Part shown: positions 7,167-15,566 of the stretch, piece by piece
How the letters are laid out: each line of letters opens with the position of its first letter
Position numbering within the stretch: position 1 is the first letter of the stretch
Assembly (NCBI RefSeq): GCF_900186835.1
Contig: NZ_LT906448.1
Coordinates: forward strand, 1,178,001 to 1,242,000
Source of the DNA: Pasteurella dagmatis
GTDB lineage: Bacteria; Pseudomonadota; Gammaproteobacteria; Enterobacterales; Pasteurellaceae
Length of the DNA: 64,000 nt
Reading direction: 5' to 3'
Program-made: the position numbers and the translations under genes
Notes under the pieces: model-generated
Database searches by the model: none
What the model saw: the letters and a program-made list of their open reading frames with translations, nothing else
What the model was told of the DNA's origin: nothing

Positions 7167-8566
7167 ACAATGTGCAAAATTTCGCATCCACTTCACCGCT
7201 TGCACAGCCGTTTAACTGGGTCAGCGTGCCACTGGAAGAAGTGATTAACGCAGGCTTACGCCTAGAAGCCAGCGTGTATGCCACCGAAGCGGAAAAGGCG
7301 AAGTTGAAAATAGAAAGCGGGAGATATGGTTCAATTTCTCTTTCTCGACTTGTTGATAATTGCTTCTATCCTGGGCGGTTTAAACGAGATTATAGGAAGA
7401 AATCTGAAAATTTAATGGGTTTTATTGGTAGTGCTGAAATGCTGGCTATAAATCCTGAACCACAAAAATGGATGCCGCCAAATGATGTTGTAAGTGTTAT
7501 TAGAGGACAGTTACTTTTATCTCGTTCGGGGACGATTGGAAAAGTTACCTATGTAAATGAAACGCTATCAAAACTTCTAGTAAGTGAACACGCTATTAGA
7601 ATTTCAGCACCTAAATTTGCAGGGTACTTATACGCATTTTTTAAATCAGAATACGGCTATCTTATTACTAATTCACTCACGCACGGTTCAGTTGTTAGTC
7701 AAATTGAACCAAGCCACATTTTGAGTATAAAAATCCCTAACGCCCCTGACACGCTCAAAGCCGAAATTCATCAGCTGGTAGTGGATTCTTTTGATCTACG
7801 TGATAAATCCAACCACCTGTTACAGCAGGCGGAGCAGTTGCTTAAAACGGCTTTAAAACTGCCCGCACTTGAAGTTTTTGAGCAAAGAGATAATCAGCCC
7901 TATACGTTTAGCATCAACAGCCAACAACTTTCAGGCAGGTTTGAAGCCAATTTTCATCACCCCGTGGTGCAAAAAATTGAACAACATCTCAAACAACACG
8001 CCCAAACAGTGAGTAATTTAGCTGATAGGGAATTAGTAAGTTCAATCTTCTTACCTGGTAGGTACAAACGATATTATGTTTCCCCTGAATTTGGTGTACC
8101 GTTTTTAGGTGGAAAGGAAATTCTTGAACTTGATCCAAGGGGCGAAAAATATCTTTCTCTTAAACAGCACGGAGACAGAATAGCTGAAGAACTTCAATTA
8201 AAAGAAAATATGATTTTAGTCACTCGGAGTGGAACAATAGGCAAAGTGGTACTCATACCTTCTTATTGGGAAAATTGGGTCGCAAGCGAACATTTATTGC
8301 GAGTTAATCCAAAATCCAGCGAATTAGCAGGCTATCTCTATGTTTGGCTAAATTCCCCTTGGGCATTGCCTTTGATTCAACGTCACACCTATGGCTCAGT
8401 GATTTTTGAGATTGACCAGCATCATTTAGCCAACGTTAGTGTGCCGTTATTGGAAAAATCCATAATGCAGGAAATCAACAAACTAGCTTTGCAAGCCAAT
8501 AAACTCCGCAGTCAAGCTTTTGAAAAAGAACAACAGGCATTAGCAAAATTTGAAAGTGTGTTGTGA
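7160..8566 (+). CDS. specificity (S) subunit of the BcgI-like system
   Basis: A 468-residue HsdS-type protein with two target-recognition halves. Each half carries a matching block: FYPGRFKRDYRKK with LLLSRSGTIGKVTYV in the first, and FLPGRYKRYYVSPEF with MILVTRSGTIGKVVLI in the second. Each ends in a helical spacer rich in Leu, Gln and Lys (near 205-235 and 435-468). Two TRDs predict an asymmetric bipartite site. The start overlaps the end of the nuclease-methylase gene, so the subunits are coupled. The similarity of the two halves suggests internal duplication or TRD exchange. The recognition sequence cannot be read from the protein. Confidence 0.88.
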   Translation: MVNNVQNFASTSPLAQPFNWVSVPLEEVINAGLRLEASVYATEAEKAKLKIESGRYGSISLSRLVDNCFYPGRFKRDYRKKSENLMGFIGSAEMLAINPEPQKWMPPNDVVSVIRGQLLLSRSGTIGKVTYVNETLSKLLVSEHAIRISAPKFAGYLYAFFKSEYGYLITNSLTHGSVVSQIEPSHILSIKIPNAPDTLKAEIHQLVVDSFDLRDKSNHLLQQAEQLLKTALKLPALEVFEQRDNQPYTFSINSQQLSGRFEANFHHPVVQKIEQHLKQHAQTVSNLADRELVSSIFLPGRYKRYYVSPEFGVPFLGGKEILELDPRGEKYLSLKQHGDRIAEELQLKENMILVTRSGTIGKVVLIPSYWENWVASEHLLRVNPKSSELAGYLYVWLNSPWALPLIQRHTYGSVIFEIDQHHLANVSVPLLEKSIMQEINKLALQANKLRSQAFEKEQQALAKFESVL

Positions 8567-8579
8567 CCGCCTAATCATT

Positions 8580-8636
8580 ACCACCTGTATTTTACAGGTG
8601 GTCTGAAGCAACTCAGCAATGGGTTGCTTTTTTATT
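8580..8636 (+). terminator. double stem-loop terminator after the S gene
   Basis: First a perfect 10-bp stem, ACCACCTGTA-TTT-TACAGGTGGT (8580-8602). Then AGCAAC (8607-8612) pairs with GTTGCT (8623-8628) followed by a T run. The sequence AGGTGGTCTGAA (8596-8607) differs by one base from a Neisseriaceae DNA-uptake dialect. Confidence 0.75.
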
Positions 8637-8944
8637 TGACAGAAAAACAACGTAGATCTATATTGAATGCCGTTCATCATTGATGAACAATGACAATTTG
8701 CCAATGAGCCATTTATTTATATTTAGCCTAGTTTCTTTCAAAGAAGCACAGCGAACCATATAGGCGTAGAAACCTTTATTAAGGCTCTATTTTCGGTTTG
8801 CAACTCATTTATTAAAGTCCACGTATTTCTTGTGGCAGTACGGTATTCAGGGCAAAACGCTTTGAGCCGATCTGAAAATTCAGGTGGGCCATTTTTTGTG
8901 CCTAGCGTTTAGCTTTGAGTACCTTGTACACACAAGGAATACTT
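8637..8944. other. non-coding stretch before transposase 2
   Basis: About 300 bases with no credible gene. It holds a perfect dyad GTTCATCA-T-TGATGAAC (8672-8688) and a second one, CCTTGT-ACAC-ACAAGG (8922-8937), that overlaps the ribosome site of transposase 2. Either could be a regulator site or a translational block. The rest shows nothing I recognise. Confidence 0.5.
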
Positions 8945-10078
8945 ATGGCTCATTACTTACTTTCAAGCAAATCTAAAACATTATCCCTTAAACATATCTT
9001 CCGTCTAAGTGAAGATGAAGCCTTCCAACTTTTAAAAGCAAACCGTTGGGGCAATCCTGATAATATTCACGATGTTTGTTGTCCGCATTGCGGAGTCCGC
9101 CACAATGCTTACTTTCTTCAATCTCGTAAACGTTGGTGTTGCAAACATTGCCAACGCCACTTCTATATTACGACTAATACAGCATTTGCTTTTCATAAAT
9201 TGCCGTTTGTTGATATTTTGGCAGCAACGCTTCTCTTTGCGAATGAAGTCAAAGGGATTTCGGCAATAACAATGAGCCGTCATCTTAATATCAGTTATAA
9301 GACAGCATTCGTCCTTTGCCATAAACTGCGTGAAGCCCTATTCAAAACTCGTGATTTAACGCCGTTACAAGGGGAAATTCACGAAGATGGTGCGTGGATT
9401 AATTTCAAATTACGTCCAGCTAACTTCGCTAAAAACGCCCATAAACAGACACAAAAAGCCGATAAAAAAGGACGAAAACTTCCAAAATTCAGACCGACTA
9501 AACGTTGTATCATCAGCTTAAATCAACGTGCTTCTAATGATGAAACATTGTGGGGTTCAAATTGTACTATTGTCGCAATGGATTACACCGAAAATGCTAA
9601 TATCGTTCTCGCCTTAAACCACCGCTTTGTAAAAGCAGGCAGTGATATTATGTGTGATGAAAATCCAGCCTATAAAGGTTTAGATTTTCATTACACTCGT
9701 TGGAGTGTTAATCACGATTTATGTTACAGTGCAAAAGGCATCAATAACAATCTCGCCGAATCCTTTAACGCTCGTTTCCGTGATTTACATCGTGGTGTAC
9801 ATCACAAATGCGATAACAAATACGCCCTACATTATGCCAACCAAGCAGCGTTTATGTCAGATCATCGTCAAAAGTCTAATGGTGAGCTGTTTAGTGATAT
9901 TCTCAAACGTTGTTTATGGGCGTTGCCATTAAGGGAATGGGTAGGTTATTGGCAAGGGAATCATCGCACGCAAGAGCTTATCGGTATGACTGCATTTAGC
10001 CCCGAAGAAATTTCCCAGTCTTACTTCAAAAATCTCAACGAAAGAATGAAGTACGAGCAAGAGTTACTGGCAGCCTAA
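8945..10078 (+). CDS. IS1595-family transposase 2
   Basis: A 377-residue transposase with an N-terminal zinc ribbon (CPHCG and CKHC), a FANEVKGISAITMSRHLNI helical part, and a core with GEIHEDGAWI, IMCDENPAYK and NNNLAESFNARFRD. All expected acidic residues are present, so it appears active. It is about 30 residues longer than transposase 1, with a basic insertion between the first two acidic motifs and a C-terminal extension (SYFKNLNERMKYEQELL). ATG at 8945 follows AAGGA at a good distance and matches the MA-H-LL start of transposase 1; a TTG 30 bases upstream is unlikely. The stop is about 210 bases from the right end, and that interval holds no gene. Confidence 0.93.
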   Translation: MAHYLLSSKSKTLSLKHIFRLSEDEAFQLLKANRWGNPDNIHDVCCPHCGVRHNAYFLQSRKRWCCKHCQRHFYITTNTAFAFHKLPFVDILAATLLFANEVKGISAITMSRHLNISYKTAFVLCHKLREALFKTRDLTPLQGEIHEDGAWINFKLRPANFAKNAHKQTQKADKKGRKLPKFRPTKRCIISLNQRASNDETLWGSNCTIVAMDYTENANIVLALNHRFVKAGSDIMCDENPAYKGLDFHYTRWSVNHDLCYSAKGINNNLAESFNARFRDLHRGVHHKCDNKYALHYANQAAFMSDHRQKSNGELFSDILKRCLWALPLREWVGYWQGNHRTQELIGMTAFSPEEISQSYFKNLNERMKYEQELLAA

Positions 10079-10289
10079 TTTTCTTAATTGCAAAACTAAT
10101 TAGAATGAACAGGGAAATCTGCTTACCTTTGATAAGGTTGAGTGGATTAACTACGCCCATTGATGGGAAAATTCACATCTCTAGTCAATAACATTGGCAA
10201 ACAAGTGGGAAAATCAGCTAATTTTTACCAAAATAAATGCTCTTAACGATTAAGGGCATCAAAATTTTTACTGCGGTTGAGATTGCATT

Positions 10290-10320
10290 TTGGTCTTTGT
10301 GCAACTGCTACATAATACCG
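10290..10320. repeat. right terminal inverted repeat of transposon
   Basis: Exact reverse complement of 2586-2616 over 31 bases. It ends GCTACATAATACCG and is followed at once by the second copy of the target duplication. Confidence 0.95.
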
Positions 10321-10328
10321 TATAAGAA
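10321..10328. repeat. target-site duplication, right copy
   Basis: TATAAGAA, identical to 2578-2585. Confidence 0.9.
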
Positions 10329-10334
10329 ACAAAA

Positions 10335-10356
10335 AAGGACAAATTTAATTGTCCTT
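10335..10356 (-). terminator. bidirectional terminator after ycfP
   Basis: AAGGACAA-ATTTAA-TTGTCCTT. Read on the minus strand it is followed by a T tract, so it fits the end of ycfP. Before the transposon arrived it would also have closed the chalcone-isomerase-like gene. Confidence 0.75.
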
Positions 10357-10376
10357 CTCTGTTGTATGCGCACTGA

Positions 10377-10919
10377 TTATACCACTTCTTTAAACGCTTT
10401 AATACGTTGTAAATGTTGTGAAATCTTTTTAAATTTATGCGTTTCCTCTTCATCCCATACAATTTCATAAAATGGTGAGAGTTCTTTAGCGCTACGTTGA
10501 GAGTCTAACATTTCATCTCTAGTTGAAAGAAATACCAAGCATTTCCCTTTATTTTTCTCACGGAAATTTTCCACACATTTTGTTGCAATGTCTTCATATT
10601 CTTCTGGGCGATCAATTTTTCCCTGCATATTCTCATAAGGGAATAAATTTGGGTTAAAAATAGCTTGTTTAATACCACATAAGAATCCGATACGCTCAGA
10701 CCAATATCCTCCCAATCCTACACCACAAATTAAAGGCGAAGGATCTTTACTTTCTGACACCAACTTATGAACTTCATTCAAGAGAAATTGCATATCGTGA
10801 CGAGGATGTAAAGTACTGTAATTCACAAAACGTACATCTGGATCTATAAATTTTAACTGCATCACTTTTTCGTGATTCCCCGGACTGCTTGAATCAAACC
10901 CATGTAAATAAATAATCAT
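10377..10919 (-). CDS. ycfP: YcfP-family alpha/beta-hydrolase-like protein
   Basis: A 180-residue UPF0227/YcfP protein beginning [19 protein letters not shown]. The HGFDSS segment supplies an oxyanion-type loop. The nucleophile-elbow region reads [13 protein letters not shown], with glycine where many hydrolases have the catalytic serine context, so enzymatic activity is uncertain. The start follows AAGGAG 5 bases upstream. Its neighbour rimK reads in the same direction 37 bases upstream. Cellular function is not established for the family. Confidence 0.85.
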   Translation of the reverse strand: MIIYLHGFDSSSPGNHEKVMQLKFIDPDVRFVNYSTLHPRHDMQFLLNEVHKLVSESKDPSPLICGVGLGGYWSERIGFLCGIKQAIFNPNLFPYENMQGKIDRPEEYEDIATKCVENFREKNKGKCLVFLSTRDEMLDSQRSAKELSPFYEIVWDEEETHKFKKISQHLQRIKAFKEVV

Positions 10920-10956
10920 AATGACTCCTTAGAAAAGCGATATTTTCTATCACACT

Positions 10957-11874
10957 TTATCTGATATTATTTTTTAATGTATTGTACTTTTTCTCAAGGT
11001 ACACAATCATTTGCAATGCAATGTCAATTCCACTGGTTTTCTCAATCATTTCTAAACCTGGACTTGCATTCACCTCCAATACCAATAAACCTCGTTTAGA
11101 ACGAATTAAATCTACGCCGGCAATGTCTAATCCTAACGCTTTAGTTGAACGAATCGCAATTAATTTTTCTTCTTCAGTTAATTTTACTTTTTGTGCTAAA
11201 CCACCACGATGGCAATTCGCACGAAATTCTCCCTTCTGTCCAATTCGTTCCATTGTGGCAACCACTTTGTCACCAATTACAAAACAGCGAAGATCCATTC
11301 CTTTCGCTTCTTCCACAAATTCTTGCATGAGTACAGGCACATCAACTTGCTTCAATGTTTCCAAAATACTCACCGCACTTTGTGGTTTATCAGCCAAGAT
11401 GACGCCGATACCTTGTGATCCAGATAAGGTTTTTAAGATAGTGGGAGAAGACATTTGTCTTACTGCTTGTTGTGCAGAACACTCAATTCCAGACAACAAG
11501 GAGACTGGTACTGCTATGCCATTTTCAACGAGCAACTGTAAACTTAACCATTTATCACGCGCTTTCAAAAAGGCACTTTCATCGTTCAAGCATAACGTCT
11601 GCTTCGCTTGAAAATGGCGTAATACTGCACATCCCATTCTTGTACTAGCAGATCCAAAACGTGGAATAACCGCATCATATTCAGGCAAAAGATAAGGTTC
11701 ATCATCAAGAGTAGGCTGATAATACAACGTAAAGTGCGGTGAATTTTCAGCAAGATTTAACAAACAACGATTAGGATCTAAAATATCAACGGAATGCCCA
11801 CTGTGTTCAGCTGCTTGTTTTAAACGTTGGCAGCTATATAAACGAGGTTCTCGGCATAGTATCAATAATTTCAT
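10957..11874 (-). CDS. rimK: RimK-type ATP-grasp ligase (ribosomal protein S6 modification)
   Basis: About 305 residues with the RimK ATP-grasp layout: an N-terminal pre-ATP domain ([11 protein letters not shown]), [16 protein letters not shown] near 150, and the metal-binding end [20 protein letters not shown]. The family ligates glutamate residues to the C-terminus of ribosomal protein S6. I chose the second in-frame ATG (11874) because the alignment memory begins MKLL; ATG at 11880 is equally possible. It is divergent from grxA. RimK next to a glutaredoxin is also seen in H. influenzae and in E. coli. Confidence 0.88.
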   Translation of the reverse strand: MKLLILCREPRLYSCQRLKQAAEHSGHSVDILDPNRCLLNLAENSPHFTLYYQPTLDDEPYLLPEYDAVIPRFGSASTRMGCAVLRHFQAKQTLCLNDESAFLKARDKWLSLQLLVENGIAVPVSLLSGIECSAQQAVRQMSSPTILKTLSGSQGIGVILADKPQSAVSILETLKQVDVPVLMQEFVEEAKGMDLRCFVIGDKVVATMERIGQKGEFRANCHRGGLAQKVKLTEEEKLIAIRSTKALGLDIAGVDLIRSKRGLLVLEVNASPGLEMIEKTSGIDIALQMIVYLEKKYNTLKNNIR

Positions 11875-12029
11875 CTGCATTCATTTAAGAAAAATTTCTA
11901 TAATAATTCGGCTATATTACACGTAATCTGTGTAATGGAAAAATACTTTATATTTTTAGCTCAAATACAGTAAAATACCTAAACGCAAATTGCGCAAACT
12001 TACTTATTTTAAATCCAAAGGGGAATATT

Positions 12030-12293
12030 ATGTTCGTTGTTATTTTCGGTCGTCCTGGCTGCCCATACTGCGTACGTGCAAAGTCACTAGCAGATAAATT
12101 AAAAAATACCTTGCCAGATTTTGACTACCGATATGTTGATATTATTGCTGAAGGTATTTCTAAAGCAGATTTATCAAAGTCTGTTGGTAAGCCTGTAGAA
12201 ACTGTGCCACAAATATTCATCGATGAAAAACCAATCGGTGGTTGTACCGATTTTGAAGCATTAATGAAGGCACAATTCAACGTCGTTGCTTAA
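12030..12293 (+). CDS. grxA: glutaredoxin 1
   Basis: An 87-residue dithiol glutaredoxin with the CPYC active site at residues 11-14 (GRPGCPYCVRAK), the TVP cis-proline segment and the GGCTDFEAL glutathione-binding end. It reduces disulfides, including that of ribonucleotide reductase, using glutathione. It has normal full length. AAAGGGG precedes the ATG. A stem-loop built from a near uptake signal follows. Confidence 0.95.
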   Translation: MFVVIFGRPGCPYCVRAKSLADKLKNTLPDFDYRYVDIIAEGISKADLSKSVGKPVETVPQIFIDEKPIGGCTDFEALMKAQFNVVA

Positions 12294-12308
12294 TCCTTTT
12301 TTAATAAG

Positions 12309-12335
12309 TGCGGTGAATTTTCACCGCATTTTTTA
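12309..12335 (+). terminator. terminator of grxA
   Basis: TGCGGTGA-ATTT-TCACCGCA plus a T run. The left arm is part of an uptake signal. Confidence 0.85.
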
Positions 12336-12416
12336 TTTCTGTAAATTTCCACTTGCACATTTCTTAAAATGAATATAAATTCAAAAAAATAGAATAAATA
12401 TTTAACAGGAAAGAAT

Positions 12417-13730
12417 ATGCGTAGCACTGAATTAGTTCATTGGTTTAGACAGTCCACCCCTTATGTCAATATGCATAATGGGAAAACCTTCGTGATTATG
12501 CTTGACGGAGATACCATTGCTAGTCCTAATTTTGTTAATATCATTAATGATATCAACCTATTACATAGCCTCAATATCAAACTCGTGATTGTATTTGGCG
12601 CGAGATACCAAATCAATGATTTGCTTTTACAACATCAAATTGAACCCACATATTACAAGAATATCCGTATCACGGATTTACAAAGTTTAGAACTTGTTAA
12701 ACAAGCCGTCGGAAAATTACATTATGATCTTTCATCACTGCTTTCATTACGCCTTGCTCATTCGCCTTTAACCAATGTTGTAAGTGGTAACTTTGTGATC
12801 GCTCAGCCCATTGGCGTTGATGATGGGATAGATTACCAACATAGCGGTAAAATCCGTCGCGTAAATACCGAAAGTATTCAACAACAATTAGAGCGTAATA
12901 CAATTGTGCTAATCGGCCCGATTGCCCCCTCTGTAACAGGTGAAAATTTTAATTTACCTTTTGAAGAAATTGCGATGCAAATTGCAATTAAGTTAAAAGC
13001 AGAAAAACTTATTGGTTTCTCAAATACGCAAGGTATTCTGGATGAAAATGGTAATACTATTTCTGATTTGTTGCCACACCAAGCAGAACAACATTTGCAA
13101 AATTTAATTCAACAAGATCAATATCACAGCTCTCAAGCCCGTTTTTTACAAGCCGCAATCGAAGTTTGCCGTGCAGGAATAAAACGAGCTCATCTGATTA
13201 GTTATGAAGAAGATGGCTCATTATTACAAGAGTTATTCACTCGTGACGGTGTAGGAACACAGCTTTCAATGGAGCTTTCTGAAACGATTCGCTTAGCCAC
13301 AGTTAATGATATTCCCGCATTACTTGAGCTTATCCGACCATTAGAACAACAAGGTATTTTAGTGAAACGCTCACGTGAACAGCTCGAAATGGAGATTAAC
13401 AATTACACGATTATTGATCGTGATGGTGTGATCATTGCTTGTGCAGCATTAAATTGCTACTTTGAGGAAAGTATGGCAGAAATGTCTTGTGTTGCGGTGC
13501 ACCCTGATTATCGTAATTCATCACGTGGCGATGTATTATTAGAGGCTATCAAAAAACGGGCAAAACAATTGAACATTCAAACCTTATTCGTTTTGACAAC
13601 TCGCACAGTCCATTGGTTTCAAGAACGAGGCTTTGAATTAACAACAGTCAACGCATTACCCGAAGGAAAAAGAAAAAACTATAACTACCAACGTCGCTCT
13701 AAAATTTTGATGCAGTACTTAAATCAGTAA
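12417..13730 (+). CDS. argA: N-acetylglutamate synthase
   Basis: A 437-residue ArgA that makes N-acetylglutamate from glutamate and acetyl-CoA, the first step of arginine synthesis. Residues 20-290 form the amino-acid-kinase-like regulatory domain ([30 protein letters not shown]). Residues 295-437 form the GNAT acetyltransferase domain ([20 protein letters not shown]). The length matches the E. coli type. CAGGAAAG gives a good ribosome site. The gene stands alone and ends at a convergent terminator. Confidence 0.95.
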   Translation: MRSTELVHWFRQSTPYVNMHNGKTFVIMLDGDTIASPNFVNIINDINLLHSLNIKLVIVFGARYQINDLLLQHQIEPTYYKNIRITDLQSLELVKQAVGKLHYDLSSLLSLRLAHSPLTNVVSGNFVIAQPIGVDDGIDYQHSGKIRRVNTESIQQQLERNTIVLIGPIAPSVTGENFNLPFEEIAMQIAIKLKAEKLIGFSNTQGILDENGNTISDLLPHQAEQHLQNLIQQDQYHSSQARFLQAAIEVCRAGIKRAHLISYEEDGSLLQELFTRDGVGTQLSMELSETIRLATVNDIPALLELIRPLEQQGILVKRSREQLEMEINNYTIIDRDGVIIACAALNCYFEESMAEMSCVAVHPDYRNSSRGDVLLEAIKKRAKQLNIQTLFVLTTRTVHWFQERGFELTTVNALPEGKRKNYNYQRRSKILMQYLNQ

Positions 13731-13733
13731 TAA

Positions 13734-13762
13734 AAAATCGGTTAACCAAGTTAACCGATTTT
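13734..13762. terminator. bidirectional terminator between argA and manA
   Basis: AAAATCGGTTAAC and GTTAACCGATTTT around a 3-base loop. Confidence 0.85.
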
Positions 13763-13769
13763 CTTTTCA

Positions 13770-14972
13770 TTAAGGCAATGCTGCAACTACACAGTAACCA
13801 TCTTGCACACCTTCAATTTGGTAATCCACATCACTTGAAATAAATGCAGCCTCACCTTGTTTTAATACAAGTGCGGTGGAATTTTGCGAAATTTTTACTT
13901 GCCCAGACATCACTAGCAAAATCGCTGCACTATAAGAGTGGCATTGATGTAATTCACTTTGCTGATAACGAATATTTGTCAATGCAAAATCTTTTGCAGG
14001 TGTTGGATAAGTGAAAATACGGTGGCTTTCTGGCGCTTTTTTAATGATTTTTGGATCAACTTCTTGGCAATCGACAATTTTCAACAATTCAGGAATATCC
14101 ACGTGTTTTGGAGTCAATCCACCACGAATAACATTATCTGAACACGCCATTAATTCAATATTTTGCCCACGAAGATAAGCGTGTGGAATGCCCGCATCTT
14201 GGAAAATCCCTTCACCTTCTTTCAAATGCACAATATTAAAAAGATAGAAACACACTAACCCTGCATCTAATTTTTCAGCAGAAATATCCATTATATCTAT
14301 TGTGTAAAGTACCCAATAATCAGGATTATCCAAATTTAATTGTTGAGCTGAATATGCAGCTTGGTTTTCTTTAATAATTGGCAATAGCCACTCAGCCAAT
14401 TGCGACTGCGTTGCCTGCATAATGAAGGCATAAAAATCCGATAAACTTTGTTTTTCTAATTGTGCTGCTAATGTGACTAGAGAAGGTCGTTGTAGCAAAG
14501 TAGCTAAAATCGCGGATTTGCGTTTGAAACCGTGTAATAACCAGAAATCAGATAACGCAATCATCATTTCAGGTTTGTGATTTCGATCTTTATAAGTACG
14601 CTTAGGATCGTTTAAAGCAATCCCTTTTTCATTTTCTTCAATAAAGCCAAGCTCTGCTTGTTGTTTCGTTGGGTGTAACTGGATTGAAAGAGGCTTAGCT
14701 ACATCAAGGATCTTCAATAAATACGGTAAATCTTGCCCAAATTGTACCGCACTTTTTTTACCTAATAATTGCGGTGACTCTGATAATAGTTGTGTTAAAG
14801 GCTGTCTTCTATCTGCAAATTCAACTAATGCTGGTGCTGAAGAATGAGCCCCTAACCACCATTCTGCATAATATTGATCCGTACTATTATTTATACCAAG
14901 CAATTGAGGAATAAATTGCTTTCCTCCCCACAGATAATTTTGCTCACAGCCAATTAGTTTATAGATCCCCAT
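13770..14972 (-). CDS. manA: mannose-6-phosphate isomerase
   Basis: A 400-residue type I phosphomannose isomerase. It converts mannose 6-phosphate to fructose 6-phosphate, which makes it the natural acceptor of product from the mannose PTS at 17009-19671. The zinc-site motif LSIQLHPTKQQAE near 115 and NHKPEMMIAL near 150 are family signatures. GIPHAYLRGQNIELMACSDN near 265 is the second metal/active-site segment. The start ATG is 8 bases after the yobD stop, so the two are co-transcribed. Order manX-manY-manZ-porin-yobD-manA makes a loose mannose-use cluster. Confidence 0.95.
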   Translation of the reverse strand: MGIYKLIGCEQNYLWGGKQFIPQLLGINNSTDQYYAEWWLGAHSSAPALVEFADRRQPLTQLLSESPQLLGKKSAVQFGQDLPYLLKILDVAKPLSIQLHPTKQQAELGFIEENEKGIALNDPKRTYKDRNHKPEMMIALSDFWLLHGFKRKSAILATLLQRPSLVTLAAQLEKQSLSDFYAFIMQATQSQLAEWLLPIIKENQAAYSAQQLNLDNPDYWVLYTIDIMDISAEKLDAGLVCFYLFNIVHLKEGEGIFQDAGIPHAYLRGQNIELMACSDNVIRGGLTPKHVDIPELLKIVDCQEVDPKIIKKAPESHRIFTYPTPAKDFALTNIRYQQSELHQCHSYSAAILLVMSGQVKISQNSTALVLKQGEAAFISSDVDYQIEGVQDGYCVVAALP

Positions 14973-14980
14973 TTTGTCCC

Positions 14981-15436
14981 CTATTTTCTATAACCACCAA
15001 AAAATTGTACTAATAATGATTTATCTTCTTCATTTAATAAATGGGCGAGTAAACGTTTTCCAGTAATAAGATCAATCACTAAAATATTGTTCTCTGCCAA
15101 ATTAATTTGATTAATTTTATCATATTGAAAATATAGATTACCGAAAAAAAACCCTTTTTCTTTGAGTAATAAAACTGGTGCACGCACAAAAGCAGCATAA
15201 ACTGTTAAGACAATCAGCATACCGAGTAAATATAGGGTAACAGATGAGATATTTGCTTGTGTTTGATAAATAATAATGAAAATTAACACTATAAAAATCA
15301 CAGCATCTTTTTTTGCCTGTTTTTTTAAGTGCACTTTCAAAAGCGTTTTGCCCTTCCAAAGGTCCATAACAAATTGATCATAAAACGCATAACAAAAAAA
15401 CAAAACAATTCCGAGAAGAAGTAATGTATTTATCAT
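14981..15436 (-). CDS. yobD: UPF0266 (DUF986) inner-membrane protein
   Basis: About 151 residues with three hydrophobic helices near 3-20, 45-60 and 67-85, and a soluble C-terminal half (LLKEKGFFFGNLYFQYDKIN). The pattern, including FYDQFVMDLWKGKTLL, matches the YobD family. In E. coli yobD sits next to manXYZ, and here it also lies in the mannose cluster, which supports the call and suggests a link to mannose transport that has not been defined. The second ATG was chosen; ATG at 15442 is possible. Confidence 0.8.
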   Translation of the reverse strand: MINTLLLLGIVLFFCYAFYDQFVMDLWKGKTLLKVHLKKQAKKDAVIFIVLIFIIIYQTQANISSVTLYLLGMLIVLTVYAAFVRAPVLLLKEKGFFFGNLYFQYDKINQINLAENNILVIDLITGKRLLAHLLNEEDKSLLVQFFGGYRK

Positions 15437-15514
15437 AAACATATCGATGGCGTACTATTCTAAAATGGCAAAATAGTAGCAAACTTAGCTTTTAAAGTAA
15501 ATTTCACGTAAAAC

Positions 15515-15545
15515 AAAAGGGATGGAGCAAAAACCATCCCTTTTT
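15515..15545 (-). terminator. terminator of the porin gene
   Basis: AAAAGGGATGG and CCATCCCTTTTT form a strong stem in the gap downstream of the porin on the minus strand. Confidence 0.75.
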
Positions 15546-15566
15546 ATCACTTAATCTAACAATAGA

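Larger units (their letters stand above)
2586..10320. mobile_element. IS1595-type transposon carrying a restriction-modification module
   Basis: A 7,735-bp unit with 31-bp perfect terminal inverted repeats (2586-2616 and 10290-10320) and an 8-bp direct duplication of TATAAGAA outside them. From left to right it contains a coiled-coil/winged-helix protein, a related protein plus transposase 1 on the minus strand, a Cro/CI-type repressor, a BcgI-like R-M pair, and transposase 2. I saw no full 9-base uptake signal inside it although these are frequent on both sides. The R-M genes look richer in G+C than the surroundings. Both points suggest recent acquisition. The perfect ends and duplication indicate that the whole unit inserted in one event. 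Confidence 0.9.

Noticed and set aside
6035..7284. Several minus-strand open frames under the nuclease-methylase gene
   Set aside because: Shadows of a G+C-richer gene; residues are Phe/Leu-heavy without motifs, and the plus-strand protein shows catalytic motifs throughout.
5163..8566. Type I R-M system that has lost hsdR
   Set aside because: The methylase carries its own N-terminal nuclease domain, and the gene pair is coupled and complete, which fits BcgI-type enzymes better.
8841..8847. CGGTATT resembling the first bases of the transposon end
   Set aside because: Only 7 bases match; the rest of the 31-bp end is absent, so it is not an internal end.
10982..11611. Long open frame of about 210 codons on the plus strand
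   Set aside because: It lies antisense to rimK, has an unlikely residue pattern, and rimK has full family motifs on the other strand.
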